From assembly GCF_014042345.1 (NCBI RefSeq), contig NZ_JACEZT010000001.1, positions 434,001 through 498,000 on the forward strand: a stretch of DNA of 64,000 nt, in the 5' to 3' direction. Origin of the DNA: Rugamonas brunnea. Its GTDB lineage: Bacteria; Pseudomonadota; Gammaproteobacteria; Burkholderiales; Burkholderiaceae_D. Shown here in pieces: positions 1 to 8,249 of the stretch. Positions within the stretch are counted from its first letter, which is position 1; each line of letters begins with the position of its first letter. The position numbers and the translations under genes were made by a program. The notes beneath the pieces were generated by a model, which saw only the letters and a program-made list of their open reading frames with translations, ran no database searches and had not been told where the DNA came from.

Positions 1-1
1 G

Positions 2-316
2 CAGGCCATGACGCGCGACAGCATCGACAGCGTGGTGCGCTATGGCGGCGAGGAATTCCTGCTGATCCTGCCGGAGACGGATTTGCGCGGCGGCGTGCAA
101 CTGGCCGAGCGGCTGCGGCAGGCGCTGGCGTCCAATCCCGTGCCCCACGGCGAACGCATGATACGCGCCACGGCCAGCTTCGGCGTGGCCAGCATCGACT
201 TTGCCGAACCCGAGAGCCTGACCGCCCAGCAAACCATGATCGCCACCGCCGACAAGCTGCTCTACGCGGCCAAGGAAGGCGGCCGCAACCAGGTATGCGC
301 GCTGCAACTGCCATGA
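2..316 (+). CDS. Diguanylate cyclase (GGDEF domain), C-terminal part only
   Basis: The reading frame is open from the window edge, so only the last ~104 residues are visible and any sensor domain lies upstream. The segment holds the signature RYGGEEFLLILP, the GGEEF form of the GGDEF catalytic loop that makes cyclic di-GMP from two GTP. It also has the later ATASFGVAS and ADKLLYAAKEGGRNQV stretches that close the GGDEF fold. The loop residues needed for catalysis are present. The inhibitory I-site (RxxD five residues before the loop) is not: DSID stands there. Product inhibition is therefore probably weak or absent (inference). The stop overlaps the next start by four bases (ATGA), implying coupled translation. 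Confidence 0.9.
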   Translation, partial: QAMTRDSIDSVVRYGGEEFLLILPETDLRGGVQLAERLRQALASNPVPHGERMIRATASFGVASIDFAEPESLTAQQTMIATADKLLYAAKEGGRNQVCALQLP

Positions 317-570
317 CCGACCAGATGACCACCGTCCCCACCCTCGCTGCCCCCGCCGGAGCCGCGCGCCGTCCGCTGACTGCCATGCTGGCGGCCGCCC
401 TGCTGCTGGCCAGCGCAGCGCTGGCCGCGGCGCCGGCGCCATGGTTCAAATGGCGCAGCAAGGTCGATGGCAGCACAAGTTGTTCGCAATGGCCGCTGGG
501 GCCGGGCTGGGAGCGCGCCGGTGGCCCCTATCGCGATAGCCGTTGCGAAAAGCCCTTGCTTGCTAAATAA
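313..570 (+). CDS. Small secreted protein of unknown function
   Basis: This is an 85-residue protein whose start overlaps the stop of the diguanylate cyclase (ATGA). The first ~40 residues are a signal-peptide-like stretch with a long Ala/Leu core ending near LAAAPAP. The remaining ~45 residues contain KWRSKVDG and two cysteines (in TSCSQ and SRCEKP), which could form a disulfide in the periplasm. I do not recognise a named family. Translational coupling suggests co-expression with the cyclase, but no functional link can be read from the sequence. An in-frame upstream ATG at 295 is possible but less likely than the coupled start. Confidence 0.6.
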   Translation: MTDQMTTVPTLAAPAGAARRPLTAMLAAALLLASAALAAAPAPWFKWRSKVDGSTSCSQWPLGPGWERAGGPYRDSRCEKPLLAK

Positions 571-645
571 TGGGGAGAAGCAACCATTCTGCAGGACAGG
601 TTTCAAGCGAACGATAGCCACATCCCATCACCACGAGGAGAACCT

Positions 646-1200
646 ATGTTTACGAATCCCGAGCAATTTGCCAACGCAACGAAAGCCCTGTTTGAATTTC
701 AGCTTGAAACCTTCAACACCCTGACCAACCGCGCCGTGCAGGGTGTGGAACAAGTGGTCGCGCTCAACATGGCCACCGCCAAGTCGAACGTGGAAGACAG
801 CCTGGCGGCCGGCAAGGCCCTGAGCCAGGCGCAGGACCCGAAGGCCGCCATGGAACTGGCCGCCTCCCACGTGCAGCCGGGCATGGCCGGCGCGGCCGCC
901 TACAACCAGCAACTGGGCGACATCATCGGCGAGATTCGCGAGGAGTTCACGCGCGCGGCCGACGCCCACATGGCCGAAGCCAAGAGCAACCTGAGCGCGC
1001 TGATCTACGACGTGACCAAGAACGTGCGCCCCGGTTCGGAGAACGCCGTGCAGATCGTCAAGACCGCCATCGACAACGCCTTCGCTGGCTATGAGCAGGT
1101 GACCAAGGCCACCAAGGAAGCAGTGGCGGCCGTCGAAGCCCAGATCGCCAAGGCCTCGGCCATGGTGGAGCAAGGCACCGCCAAAGCCCCCAAGAAGTAA
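646..1200 (+). CDS. phaP: Phasin family protein (PHA granule-associated)
   Basis: The 184-residue protein starts MFTNPEQFANATKALFEFQ and is rich in Ala, Glu and Lys with amphipathic helices throughout. This is the normal size and look of the betaproteobacterial phasin family (PhaP/PhaM-like). Phasins coat polyhydroxyalkanoate granules and control their number and size. A good ribosome site (GAGGAGA) lies 6-7 bases before the ATG. The tail AKAPKK is basic, as in many phasins. A hairpin follows the stop at 1214-1235. The gene appears monocistronic and no PHA synthase is nearby. Confidence 0.9.
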   Translation: MFTNPEQFANATKALFEFQLETFNTLTNRAVQGVEQVVALNMATAKSNVEDSLAAGKALSQAQDPKAAMELAASHVQPGMAGAAAYNQQLGDIIGEIREEFTRAADAHMAEAKSNLSALIYDVTKNVRPGSENAVQIVKTAIDNAFAGYEQVTKATKEAVAAVEAQIAKASAMVEQGTAKAPKK

Positions 1201-1213
1201 GCCTGCCCCACCC

Positions 1214-1235
1214 GCCCGGCACGAATGTGCTGGGC
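1214..1235 (+). terminator. Hairpin after phasin gene
   Basis: Nine-base arms (1214-1222 and 1227-1235, one G-U pair) close a GAAT loop 14 bases after the phasin stop. No T-run follows, so it is either a weak terminator or an mRNA 3' stabiliser. It separates phaP from the SOS box of the next operon. Confidence 0.4.
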
Positions 1236-1256
1236 AAGCGGCGCCGGACGCGATAG

Positions 1257-1274
1257 ACTGTACATAGATACAGT
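1257..1274 (+). promoter_or_regulatory. LexA (SOS) box upstream of the fan1-helicase operon
   Basis: The sequence ACTGTACATAGATACAGT contains CTGT-N8-ACAG, the LexA half-site spacing established for beta- and gammaproteobacteria, and the outer six bases are perfectly palindromic. It lies 23 bases before the ATG at 1297, where a bound LexA dimer would block the promoter or early elongation. The two downstream genes are a crosslink-repair nuclease and a DinG/XPD-type helicase, which fits DNA-damage control. That LexA binds here is inferred from the motif. Confidence 0.8.
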
Positions 1275-1296
1275 TATCCGCCGTCCGTCCGCCGCA

Positions 1297-2937
1297 ATGA
1301 TCAAAGTCCTGGAAAACCCGTTTTACTATCTGGACAACTTCCAGCTCGTCCTGAACTGGATCGGCGAACGCTACGACGACCTGCTGGCGGACGACGAGCG
1401 CGTCTTCATCCACAGCTTCCCCACCCTGCCCCAGACGGCGCGCGCCCTGTTCGTGCGCATGGTGATGCGCAAAGGCGAACTGTTCCGCGCCAGCAAGCTG
1501 TCCTACGCGGAAATCGGCAACAGCATGGCGGCCGCCGCCCCGCTTGCCGAACAGGGCTGGATCGAAACCGATCCCGTGCTCACGCTGGACCAGTTGTTCG
1601 ACCTGCTGCAAAAGCCCGAAATCGGACGCCTGTTCCAGCTCTCGCCGCAGGAAAAGACGCTGCGCAAGGCCGAACAGCTGGAAGCGCTGCGCCCGCGCCA
1701 TGAGGGTGCGCACCGCTTCTCGGCCTGGTATCCGGATGCCGGCGACCAGGTCTACCACATCGTCACCCAGCCCCTGTGCGACCGGCTGCGCCTGATCTTC
1801 TTCGGTAACTACCACCAGGACTGGACCGAGTTCGTGCTGTCGGACCTAGGCATCTACCAGTACGAAAAAGTGGCGTTCTCGCCGGCCGCGCGCGGTTTCC
1901 GCACCCGGCACGACATCGACAACTACCTGCAATTGCACCAGTGCCGCGAACGCTTCCAGGCCGGCGAGGCGGTGGCGGACATGCTGGCCGACCTGCCGCC
2001 CTGCCCGCCGGACAACGAATGGCTGCACAGCCGCCGCGACCGTCTGCTGTTCCAGTTCGCCCAGCAGCTCGAAAAGCAGCAGGACTGGGCCGCCGCCCAC
2101 GCGCTGTACGCCGATTGTACCTACCCCGGCGCCCGCGCGCGCGCCATCCGCGTGCTGGAAAAGGATGGCCGCCACGAAGCGGCCTACGCGCTGCTGCAAA
2201 CGGCATGGACGCAGCCGGAAAGCGAAGCCGAACGCCTGCAACTGCTGCGCATGGCGCCACGGCTGGCGCGCAGCCTGGGCCACGCCAAACCGGCCGCCGC
2301 CGCGCCCATCCAGCCCGAGCGTATCGATTTGAGCCTGCCGCCGCCGGATGAACCGAGCTACGTGGAGCTGGTAGTGCGCGACCATCTCACCCGCGACGAT
2401 GCCCCCGTCTACTACGTGGAAAACGCACTGATCAACTCCCTGTTCGGCCTGCTGTGCTGGGACGCCGTGTTCAGCGCCATCCCCGGCGCCTTCTTCCACC
2501 CGTTCCACCGCGGCCCGGCCGACCTGCACAGCGCCGACTTCCAGCGCCGCCGCGCGCCCCAGTTCGCGGCCTGCCTGGCGCAGCTCGACGATGGCAGCTA
2601 CCGCGACACCATCTCGCGCAACTTCGAGGCCAAGTACGGCATCCAGTCGCCGTTCGTGTTCTGGGAAGCGCTGGACGAACAATTGCTGGCATTGGCGCTG
2701 GACTGCATCCCGCCCCGGCACCTGCGGCACGCGTTCGAACGCATGCTGCAGGACGTCAAGGCCAACCGCAGCGGCTTCCCCGACCTGATCCAGTTCTGGC
2801 CGGCCGAGCGCCGTTACGCGATGATCGAAGTCAAAGGCCCGGGCGACCGCCTGCAGGACAGCCAGCAGCGCTGGATAGACTATTGCGCCGCGCACGACAT
2901 GCCGGTGGCCGTCTGCTACCTGCAATGGGCGCAATGA
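1297..2937 (+). CDS. FAN1-like VRR-NUC nuclease
   Basis: The 546-residue protein ends in a VRR-NUC domain. It shows FPD (Asp496), then IEVKGPGDRLQDSQQRW with Glu511, Lys513 and a downstream Gln, the metal-binding core of FAN1-type PD-(D/E)XK nucleases. FAN1 is a structure-specific nuclease that unhooks DNA interstrand crosslinks, and bacterial orthologues of about 550 residues are known. The N-terminal two thirds match the expected DNA-binding and TPR-like regions (for example the ALYADCTYPGARARAIRVLEKDG helical repeat). I chose the start at 1297 (MIKVLENPFYYL) rather than an upstream in-frame start because the SOS box occupies the upstream region. The stop overlaps the helicase start by four bases. 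Confidence 0.88.
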   Translation: MIKVLENPFYYLDNFQLVLNWIGERYDDLLADDERVFIHSFPTLPQTARALFVRMVMRKGELFRASKLSYAEIGNSMAAAAPLAEQGWIETDPVLTLDQLFDLLQKPEIGRLFQLSPQEKTLRKAEQLEALRPRHEGAHRFSAWYPDAGDQVYHIVTQPLCDRLRLIFFGNYHQDWTEFVLSDLGIYQYEKVAFSPAARGFRTRHDIDNYLQLHQCRERFQAGEAVADMLADLPPCPPDNEWLHSRRDRLLFQFAQQLEKQQDWAAAHALYADCTYPGARARAIRVLEKDGRHEAAYALLQTAWTQPESEAERLQLLRMAPRLARSLGHAKPAAAAPIQPERIDLSLPPPDEPSYVELVVRDHLTRDDAPVYYVENALINSLFGLLCWDAVFSAIPGAFFHPFHRGPADLHSADFQRRRAPQFAACLAQLDDGSYRDTISRNFEAKYGIQSPFVFWEALDEQLLALALDCIPPRHLRHAFERMLQDVKANRSGFPDLIQFWPAERRYAMIEVKGPGDRLQDSQQRWIDYCAAHDMPVAVCYLQWAQ

Positions 2938-5333
2938 GCACGATGGGCACGATGGGCACGATGAGCGCGAAGGTTGCGAAGGCTGCAAAAGTTACGAAGG
3001 TTGCGAAGAACGCGCAGGACACGCAGGCCCCGATCACTGAACAACGCTACACGGTCGCCGTGCGCGCGCTGTGCGAGTTCACGGCCAAGGTGGGCGACCT
3101 CGATCTGCGCTTCACGCCCGCACCCACGGCGCAGGAAGGCATCGCCGGCCACGCCGTGGTGGCCGCGCGCCGCGACGACGATTACGAGCGCGAACTGCCG
3201 CTGGCGGGCGACTTCGGCCCGCTGCACGTGCGTGGCCGCGCCGACGGCTACGACCCGCGCCGCCGACAGCTGGAGGAAGTGAAGACCTATCGTGGTGACC
3301 TGTCGCGCATGCCGGACAACCACCGCCAGCTGCACTGGGCGCAACTGAAAATCTACGGCCACCTGCTGTGCCGCGAACGTGGGCTGGAACAGGTGCGCCT
3401 GACGTTGGTCTATTTCGACATCGCCAGCCAGAAGGAAACCGCGCTGCACGAGGACCACACGGCCGCCGCGCTGCAAGCGTATTTCGAGCAGCAATGCGGC
3501 CGCTTCCTGCAATGGGCCGAGCGGGAACTGGCGCACCGCGCCGCGCGCGACGCGCAGCTCAAGGCCATGCCCTTCCCGCACGCCACCTTCCGCCCCGGCC
3601 AGCGCCAGTTGGCCGAAGCCATGTACAAGGCCAGCAACCGCGCCTGCTGCCTGCTGGCGCAAGCGCCCACCGGCATCGGCAAGACCGTAGGCAGCCTGTT
3701 CCCCATGCTTAAGGCCAGCGCCGAACATGGACTGGACAAGGTCTTCTTCCTGGCCGCGAAAACGCCGGGCCGCCAGATGGCGCTCGACGCGGCGGCCGTC
3801 CTGCGCCGCGCTGCGCCGCTGCTGCCGCTGCGCACTTTGGAACTGGCGGCCCGCAACACGGCCTGCGAGCACCCCGAACTGGCCTGCCATGGCGAATCGT
3901 GTCCGCTGGCGCGCGGCTTCTACGACCGCCTGCCCGCCGCCCGCGCCGCCGCGCTGCAAGTGGCCACGCTGGACCGCGCTGCGCTGCGCGAAGTGGGTCT
4001 CGCGCATCAGGTCTGCCCCTACTACCTGGGCACGGAAATGGCGCGCTGGGCCGACCTGGTGGTGGGCGACTACAACTACTACTTCGATGCCGGCGCCATG
4101 CTGCACAGCCTCACGCAAATGCACGACTGGAAGGTCAACGTGCTGGTGGACGAGGCGCACAACATGGTGTCGCGCGCCCGCGCCATGTATTCGGCCGAAC
4201 TGGAACACGCTGCCCTGCGCATCCTGCGCAAATACGCACCCGAAGAACTGAAAAAGCCGCTGGACCGCGTGCACCGGCAATGGAACGCGCTGGAAAAGGA
4301 ACAACAGGAAGACTACCAGGCCTACCCCGGCCTGCCGGACAAGTTCATGGCGGCCCTGCAAAGCGTGGCCAGCGCCATCACGGACTACCTGGCAGACCAT
4401 CCCGGCCACGTGGACCCGGAGCTGCAGGCGTTCTATTTCGACGTGCTGCAGTTCACGCGGCTGGCCGACACCTTCGGCGAGCACTCGCTGTTCGACATCG
4501 CCCAGGGCGGGCCAGCCGGACGCAGCGCAAGCCACAGCAACTCCGTGCTCTGCATCCGCAACATCGTGCCCGCGCCCTTCCTCAAGCCGCGCTTCGAGGC
4601 AGCCCATACCGTGGCCCTGTTCTCGGCTACGCTCAGCCCCTGGAACTATTTCAGCGACACGCTGGGCATGCCCGCCACCACGGCCTGGGTGGACGTGGAA
4701 TCGCCGTTCGCAGCGGAACAGTTGTCGGTCCAGGTGGCCAACCACATCTCCACCCGCTACCAGCACCGGCGCCAGTCGCTGGCCCCCATCGCGGCGTTGA
4801 TGGAGGCGCAGTACCAGCGCCAGCCAGGTAACTACCTGGCCTTCTTCAGCAGCTTCGACTACATGGAGCAAGCCGCCACGCTGTTCGCCGAGCACTGCCC
4901 GGACGTGCCGCAGTGGCGCCAGGCGCGCCGCATGGACGAGGCCGAACGCGCGCAATTCCTGACCCGCTTCACCCCCGACAGCACGGGCATCGGCTTCGCC
5001 GTGCTGGGCGGCGCGTTCGGCGAAGGCGTGGACTTGCCGGGCGCGCGCCTGATCGGCGCCTTCGTCGCCACGCTCGGCCTGCCCCAGATTAACCCCGTCA
5101 ACGAGCAGATACGCGCTCGCATGCAGGCCACCTTCGGCGCCGGCTACGACTACACCTATCTCTATCCCGGCATCCAGAAGGTGGTGCAGGCGGCGGGCCG
5201 CGTGATCCGCACCCAGACCGACCAGGGCACCGTGTACCTGATCGACGACCGCTTCGGCCGGCCGGAAATCCAGGCCCTGATGCCCGGCTGGTGGCACATC
5301 GAACAGGCCGCGCCGCCCGCCGTCACGTCATGA
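2934..5333 (+). CDS. Cas4/RecB-like nuclease fused to XPD/DinG-type Fe-S helicase
   Basis: The 799-residue protein begins with a repetitive basic tail (residues 1-30). Residues ~40-200 look like a PD-(D/E)XK nuclease: Asp104 in GRADG, Glu115-Val-Lys117, and the QLKIY (Gln137-x3-Tyr141) motif typical of RecB/Cas4 nucleases. The motor follows, with Walker A APTGIGKT (244-251), four cysteines at 311, 318, 323 and 361 placed like the 4Fe-4S cluster of XPD/DinG helicases, and DEAH at 406-409. The C-terminal half carries the second RecA domain, ending with the AAGRVIRTQTDQG arginine-finger motif. Such enzymes unwind DNA 5' to 3'. Its start overlaps the nuclease stop (ATGA), so the two are co-translated under the SOS box. 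The 3' end overlaps the convergent response regulator by 11 bases. Confidence 0.88.
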   Translation: MSTMGTMGTMSAKVAKAAKVTKVAKNAQDTQAPITEQRYTVAVRALCEFTAKVGDLDLRFTPAPTAQEGIAGHAVVAARRDDDYERELPLAGDFGPLHVRGRADGYDPRRRQLEEVKTYRGDLSRMPDNHRQLHWAQLKIYGHLLCRERGLEQVRLTLVYFDIASQKETALHEDHTAAALQAYFEQQCGRFLQWAERELAHRAARDAQLKAMPFPHATFRPGQRQLAEAMYKASNRACCLLAQAPTGIGKTVGSLFPMLKASAEHGLDKVFFLAAKTPGRQMALDAAAVLRRAAPLLPLRTLELAARNTACEHPELACHGESCPLARGFYDRLPAARAAALQVATLDRAALREVGLAHQVCPYYLGTEMARWADLVVGDYNYYFDAGAMLHSLTQMHDWKVNVLVDEAHNMVSRARAMYSAELEHAALRILRKYAPEELKKPLDRVHRQWNALEKEQQEDYQAYPGLPDKFMAALQSVASAITDYLADHPGHVDPELQAFYFDVLQFTRLADTFGEHSLFDIAQGGPAGRSASHSNSVLCIRNIVPAPFLKPRFEAAHTVALFSATLSPWNYFSDTLGMPATTAWVDVESPFAAEQLSVQVANHISTRYQHRRQSLAPIAALMEAQYQRQPGNYLAFFSSFDYMEQAATLFAEHCPDVPQWRQARRMDEAERAQFLTRFTPDSTGIGFAVLGGAFGEGVDLPGARLIGAFVATLGLPQINPVNEQIRARMQATFGAGYDYTYLYPGIQKVVQAAGRVIRTQTDQGTVYLIDDRFGRPEIQALMPGWWHIEQAAPPAVTS

Positions 5334-6081
5334 TGGTCCGCAGCTTCTGGTAGCCGCTGCGGCTGACAGGAATCCGGCCGCCATCGCGCAGGATGGCCAC
5401 ATGGCTGCCGCGCGTGGCCTGCTCGATGCGGCTGATGCGTTCAATATTGACGATGTAGGAGCGGTGAATGCGCATGAACAGCTGCGGCGGCAAAAGCTGC
5501 TCCAGCTCCGCCAGGCGCTGGTTTTTCAGGTAGTTCCTGCCGTCGGCGCGGATCTGCACGTAATCGTCCTGCGCCTCAATGCTGTCGATATGGTCGCAGG
5601 CGATCACGTGCACCTTGGCCCCATCGCGTATCAGCACCCGCTCCAGTGGCTGCTGCCGCGCCACGGCCTCGCGCGCCATGCGGGCCACGGCCCCGCCCGC
5701 GCCCTCGCCCGCGCCCGCATCGGCGCCCACGACCACGCTGGCGCGCGCATGCGCGAGGGCCTGGTCGAAGCGCTGCTGGCTGAATGGTTTGAGCAGGTAA
5801 TCGAGCGCGTGGAATTCGAACGCCCGGATCGCATACTGGTCGTAGGCGGTGGCGAAAATGAAGCGGGTCCGGCCCGCCGTCAGTTCGGCCACCTCGAAGC
5901 CGTCGAGCCGGGGCATCTGGATATCGAGGAACACCAGGTCCGGCGCCAGTTCCATGATGGCCTTGACGGCGTCGAAGCCGTTCGCGCATTCGGCCACGAT
6001 TTCGACGTCCGCGTGGGCGGCCAGGTATTCGCGCACCACGCCGCGCGCCAGTGCTTCGTCGTCCACGATGATGATGCGCAT
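5323..6081 (-). CDS. LytTR-family response regulator
   Basis: The 252-residue protein has an N-terminal receiver domain (phospho-acceptor Asp53 in LVFLDIQMPRLDG, conserved Lys in LLKPF). After a variable Ala/Gly-rich linker comes a C-terminal LytTR DNA-binding domain (FMRIHRSYIVNIERI, then VPVSRSGYQKL). LytTR regulators pair with LytS-type kinases and often control envelope, biofilm or virulence genes. The partner kinase lies directly upstream with a 4-base gap. The start MRIIIVDDEALARG is the standard receiver N-terminus. The stop overlaps the convergent helicase gene. Confidence 0.9.
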   Translation of the reverse strand: MRIIIVDDEALARGVVREYLAAHADVEIVAECANGFDAVKAIMELAPDLVFLDIQMPRLDGFEVAELTAGRTRFIFATAYDQYAIRAFEFHALDYLLKPFSQQRFDQALAHARASVVVGADAGAGEGAGGAVARMAREAVARQQPLERVLIRDGAKVHVIACDHIDSIEAQDDYVQIRADGRNYLKNQRLAELEQLLPPQLFMRIHRSYIVNIERISRIEQATRGSHVAILRDGGRIPVSRSGYQKLRTIMT

Positions 6082-6085
6082 GCGT

Positions 6086-7150
6086 TCAGTCTCCGCTCGT
6101 CTCGGCCGGCATGGACAGCTCCACGCCAAACCTGTCGTCCCGGCGCGACCAGTGGATGCTGGCCTCGTGCCCATACAAGCCCGCCAGCCGCTGTCGCACA
6201 TTGGCCAGGCCGACGCCATTGCCACGCGCGGCTGGCAGGCTGGCATCGACATCATTCTCGACCCGTATCCGCAGCAGCGAGCCGGCCCGCCGTGCCGTCA
6301 GCATGATCACGCCCCCTTCGGGCAACTGGCCGATGCCGTGCTTGACGGCGTTTTCCACCAACGGCTGCACGATCATGGGCGGCACCAGGCAGCAGGCTGC
6401 ATCCGGCGCAATGTCCTCGCGCACGGCCAGGCGCGCGCCGAAACGCTGGCGCTCGATCGCCAGGAAATGCCGCACCAGCGCCAGCTCCCGCTCCAGCGCC
6501 ACCTTGCGCTGCGCGTCCATGCCCAGGCTGTGGCGAAAGAAGCTGGCCAGTTCCAGCGTCATGCTGCGCGCGGCCGGCGGGTCTTGCGTACTGAGGGCGC
6601 TGATGGAATTGAGGCTGTTGAACAGGAAGTGCGGATCGATCTGGGTGCGCAGCATGCGCAGCTCGGCCTCCTGCGCCGCCAGCCGCGCGGCCAGGGCGCC
6701 CTGCTCGGCCGTCTGCGCGCGCACGAATTCGATCACCAGGTAGTGGATCGCCGTCGCCAGGCCATACAGCAGCATGCCCAGCGCCGCGACCAGCGCCGCC
6801 AGTTGCGGCCCGATGACGATGCCGGCCCAGGACATGGCGGGCAGCAGGCACAAGGCGTTCCACAACTGCGCCAGCCCCAGCCACAGCAGGCCGGCCACGG
6901 CCGCCGCCACCGCCAGGACGCACAACAGCGGCAACGGCGCGCGTCCCAGCGGGTAGGCACGGCACAGGTAGTACGCGGAAAAGCCGGCCACGAAGGCATA
7001 CATCAGGTTCAGCGGCACGGCGAACAGCAGCGCGTTGGGCAGCGGCGCGGCGTCCGCCAGCGCGATCACGCCGCCCAGCATCAGCCCCAGCGTCAGCCAC
7101 AGGGCCAGGTAGACCAGCGCGCCGCGCCGGCTGGCGAACAGGCCCGGCAT
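6086..7150 (-). CDS. LytS/YehU-type sensor histidine kinase
   Basis: The 354-residue membrane kinase has about four to five hydrophobic segments in residues 12-140. A His_kinase domain of the LytS class follows (phospho-acceptor His174 in QIDPHFLFNSLNS), then an ATPase domain with PLVENAVKHGI (N box) and GNGVGLANVRQRL (G box). There is no extracellular ligand-binding domain, so sensing is probably within the membrane or through the two small membrane proteins encoded just upstream. It sits fourth from the operon promoter end, with the response regulator last. Confidence 0.9.
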   Translation of the reverse strand: MPGLFASRRGALVYLALWLTLGLMLGGVIALADAAPLPNALLFAVPLNLMYAFVAGFSAYYLCRAYPLGRAPLPLLCVLAVAAAVAGLLWLGLAQLWNALCLLPAMSWAGIVIGPQLAALVAALGMLLYGLATAIHYLVIEFVRAQTAEQGALAARLAAQEAELRMLRTQIDPHFLFNSLNSISALSTQDPPAARSMTLELASFFRHSLGMDAQRKVALERELALVRHFLAIERQRFGARLAVREDIAPDAACCLVPPMIVQPLVENAVKHGIGQLPEGGVIMLTARRAGSLLRIRVENDVDASLPAARGNGVGLANVRQRLAGLYGHEASIHWSRRDDRFGVELSMPAETSGD

Positions 7151-7151
7151 G

Positions 7152-7865
7152 TCAGTTGCGCACTTCCACGCCACCCATGATGGCGTAGCCCTTGACGATC
7201 AGGCGCTTGCCCGTATCCGGCGGCACCGTGGTGCGTTCCTCGAAGCCGCCCAGCACCGGCGTGCCGTACATCAGCACCGTCCAGTCGGGCGGTACCTGGA
7301 TCTGGATCCCACCGAACAGCGCGAACACATTCAGCTCGGCGTCACCTTGCAGGCCGCACTGGCGCAGGTCCAGCTCGCAGCCGCCCATCACCACCGTCAC
7401 TTCGCCGCCCCGGAATCCGGGACTGGCGAGGCGGCGCTTATAACCGCCCATGATGGCCGTCAGGTTGATCACGGCATCGTCGCCGGGCGTGGGCGGCAGC
7501 CCGCCATCTTCGGCCAGCATGGTGTGACGCCGTCCGCCCACCGAGCGCAACACCACACTCACGCCGGCACCGATCATCAGCACGGGCCACACCATGCGCC
7601 AGCTCAGGTCGAGCAGGCCCATGCTGCGCAAGGTCAGCAACACACCGGCCGCCACCAGGGCCCCGCCCACCACCAGCCCTTGCGTGGAGCGGCTTTGCAC
7701 GATCTTCATCACGCCGAACAGCACCAGCAGCATCGGCAGCAAATGCAGGGAAAAACGGAAGTCGAACAGGCCCAGGTTATCGAGCAGGAACAGCAGCCCA
7801 AGGGCGATCACGAACAGGCCGAAGACGATCTGCGACCCCGCGTGGGGATGACGATGCGGGCGCAT
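7152..7865 (-). CDS. LiaF-like membrane protein
   Basis: This 237-residue protein has four hydrophobic segments in residues ~12-105 (a DUF5668-like transmembrane block). Its cytoplasmic C-terminal half is rich in GG turns and short beta strands (IMGGYKRR, VVMGGCELDLR, VFALFGGIQIQVP, PVLGGFEERT, AIMGGVEVRN). That repeat pattern is the LiaF/YvqF C-terminal fold, which in Firmicutes restrains a cell-envelope stress kinase. Here it lies 1-3 bases from its neighbours in an operon with a LytS kinase, so a similar modulating role is a reasonable inference. Confidence 0.8.
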   Translation of the reverse strand: MRPHRHPHAGSQIVFGLFVIALGLLFLLDNLGLFDFRFSLHLLPMLLVLFGVMKIVQSRSTQGLVVGGALVAAGVLLTLRSMGLLDLSWRMVWPVLMIGAGVSVVLRSVGGRRHTMLAEDGGLPPTPGDDAVINLTAIMGGYKRRLASPGFRGGEVTVVMGGCELDLRQCGLQGDAELNVFALFGGIQIQVPPDWTVLMYGTPVLGGFEERTTVPPDTGKRLIVKGYAIMGGVEVRN

Positions 7866-7868
7866 GGC

Positions 7869-8249
7869 CTACTCCCCCTGGACGAAGTAATTGGTCAAGG
7901 TCGGCTGCAGCACCATGCCCGTGCCCCAGGCCACCAGCAGGGCCGGCCAGGTCTGGCTGAAATCCAGCCCCCACACGTGCTCGTACGAGACATACCACCA
8001 GCCGGCGAAGAACACCTTCCACAAGCCATTCAAAAAGTAGCGCGGCGAGGTGGGCGGCAGCATGTTGTTGATGCCCAGGACCACCAGCAGCCACGGCCAG
8101 TAGTGCCAGATGCTCGCCAGGTCGAGGTCGAGATCGAGCAGGTTCACGCGATCCAGCAGCACCACGGTGCCGGCCACGATCAGCATGACGCCCACCAGCA
8201 GCTGCTTGCGCATGCGGCGCGCGCCGTCCTGTTCCATGAAGTGCTTCAT
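7869..8249 (-). CDS. Small LiaI-like (DUF5668) membrane protein
   Basis: This is a 126-residue protein with paired hydrophobic hairpins (LLVGVMLIVAGTVVLL, then HYWPWLLVVLGINNML, and later segments around FFAGWWYV and LLVAWGTGMVL). The unit resembles the LiaI/DUF5668 transmembrane repeat, also found at the N-terminus of the next gene. It is the first gene of the four-gene operon. AGGAG sits five bases before the ATG. No promoter motif is obvious in the long upstream gap. Confidence 0.7.
   Translation of the reverse strand: MKHFMEQDGARRMRKQLLVGVMLIVAGTVVLLDRVNLLDLDLDLASIWHYWPWLLVVLGINNMLPPTSPRYFLNGLWKVFFAGWWYVSYEHVWGLDFSQTWPALLVAWGTGMVLQPTLTNYFVQGE

Noticed and set aside
2454..2933. Long upstream extension of the helicase frame inside the FAN1-like gene
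   Set aside because: The added 160 residues are Arg/Pro-rich and antiparallel to nothing known. The ATGA overlap at 2934 is the natural coupled start.
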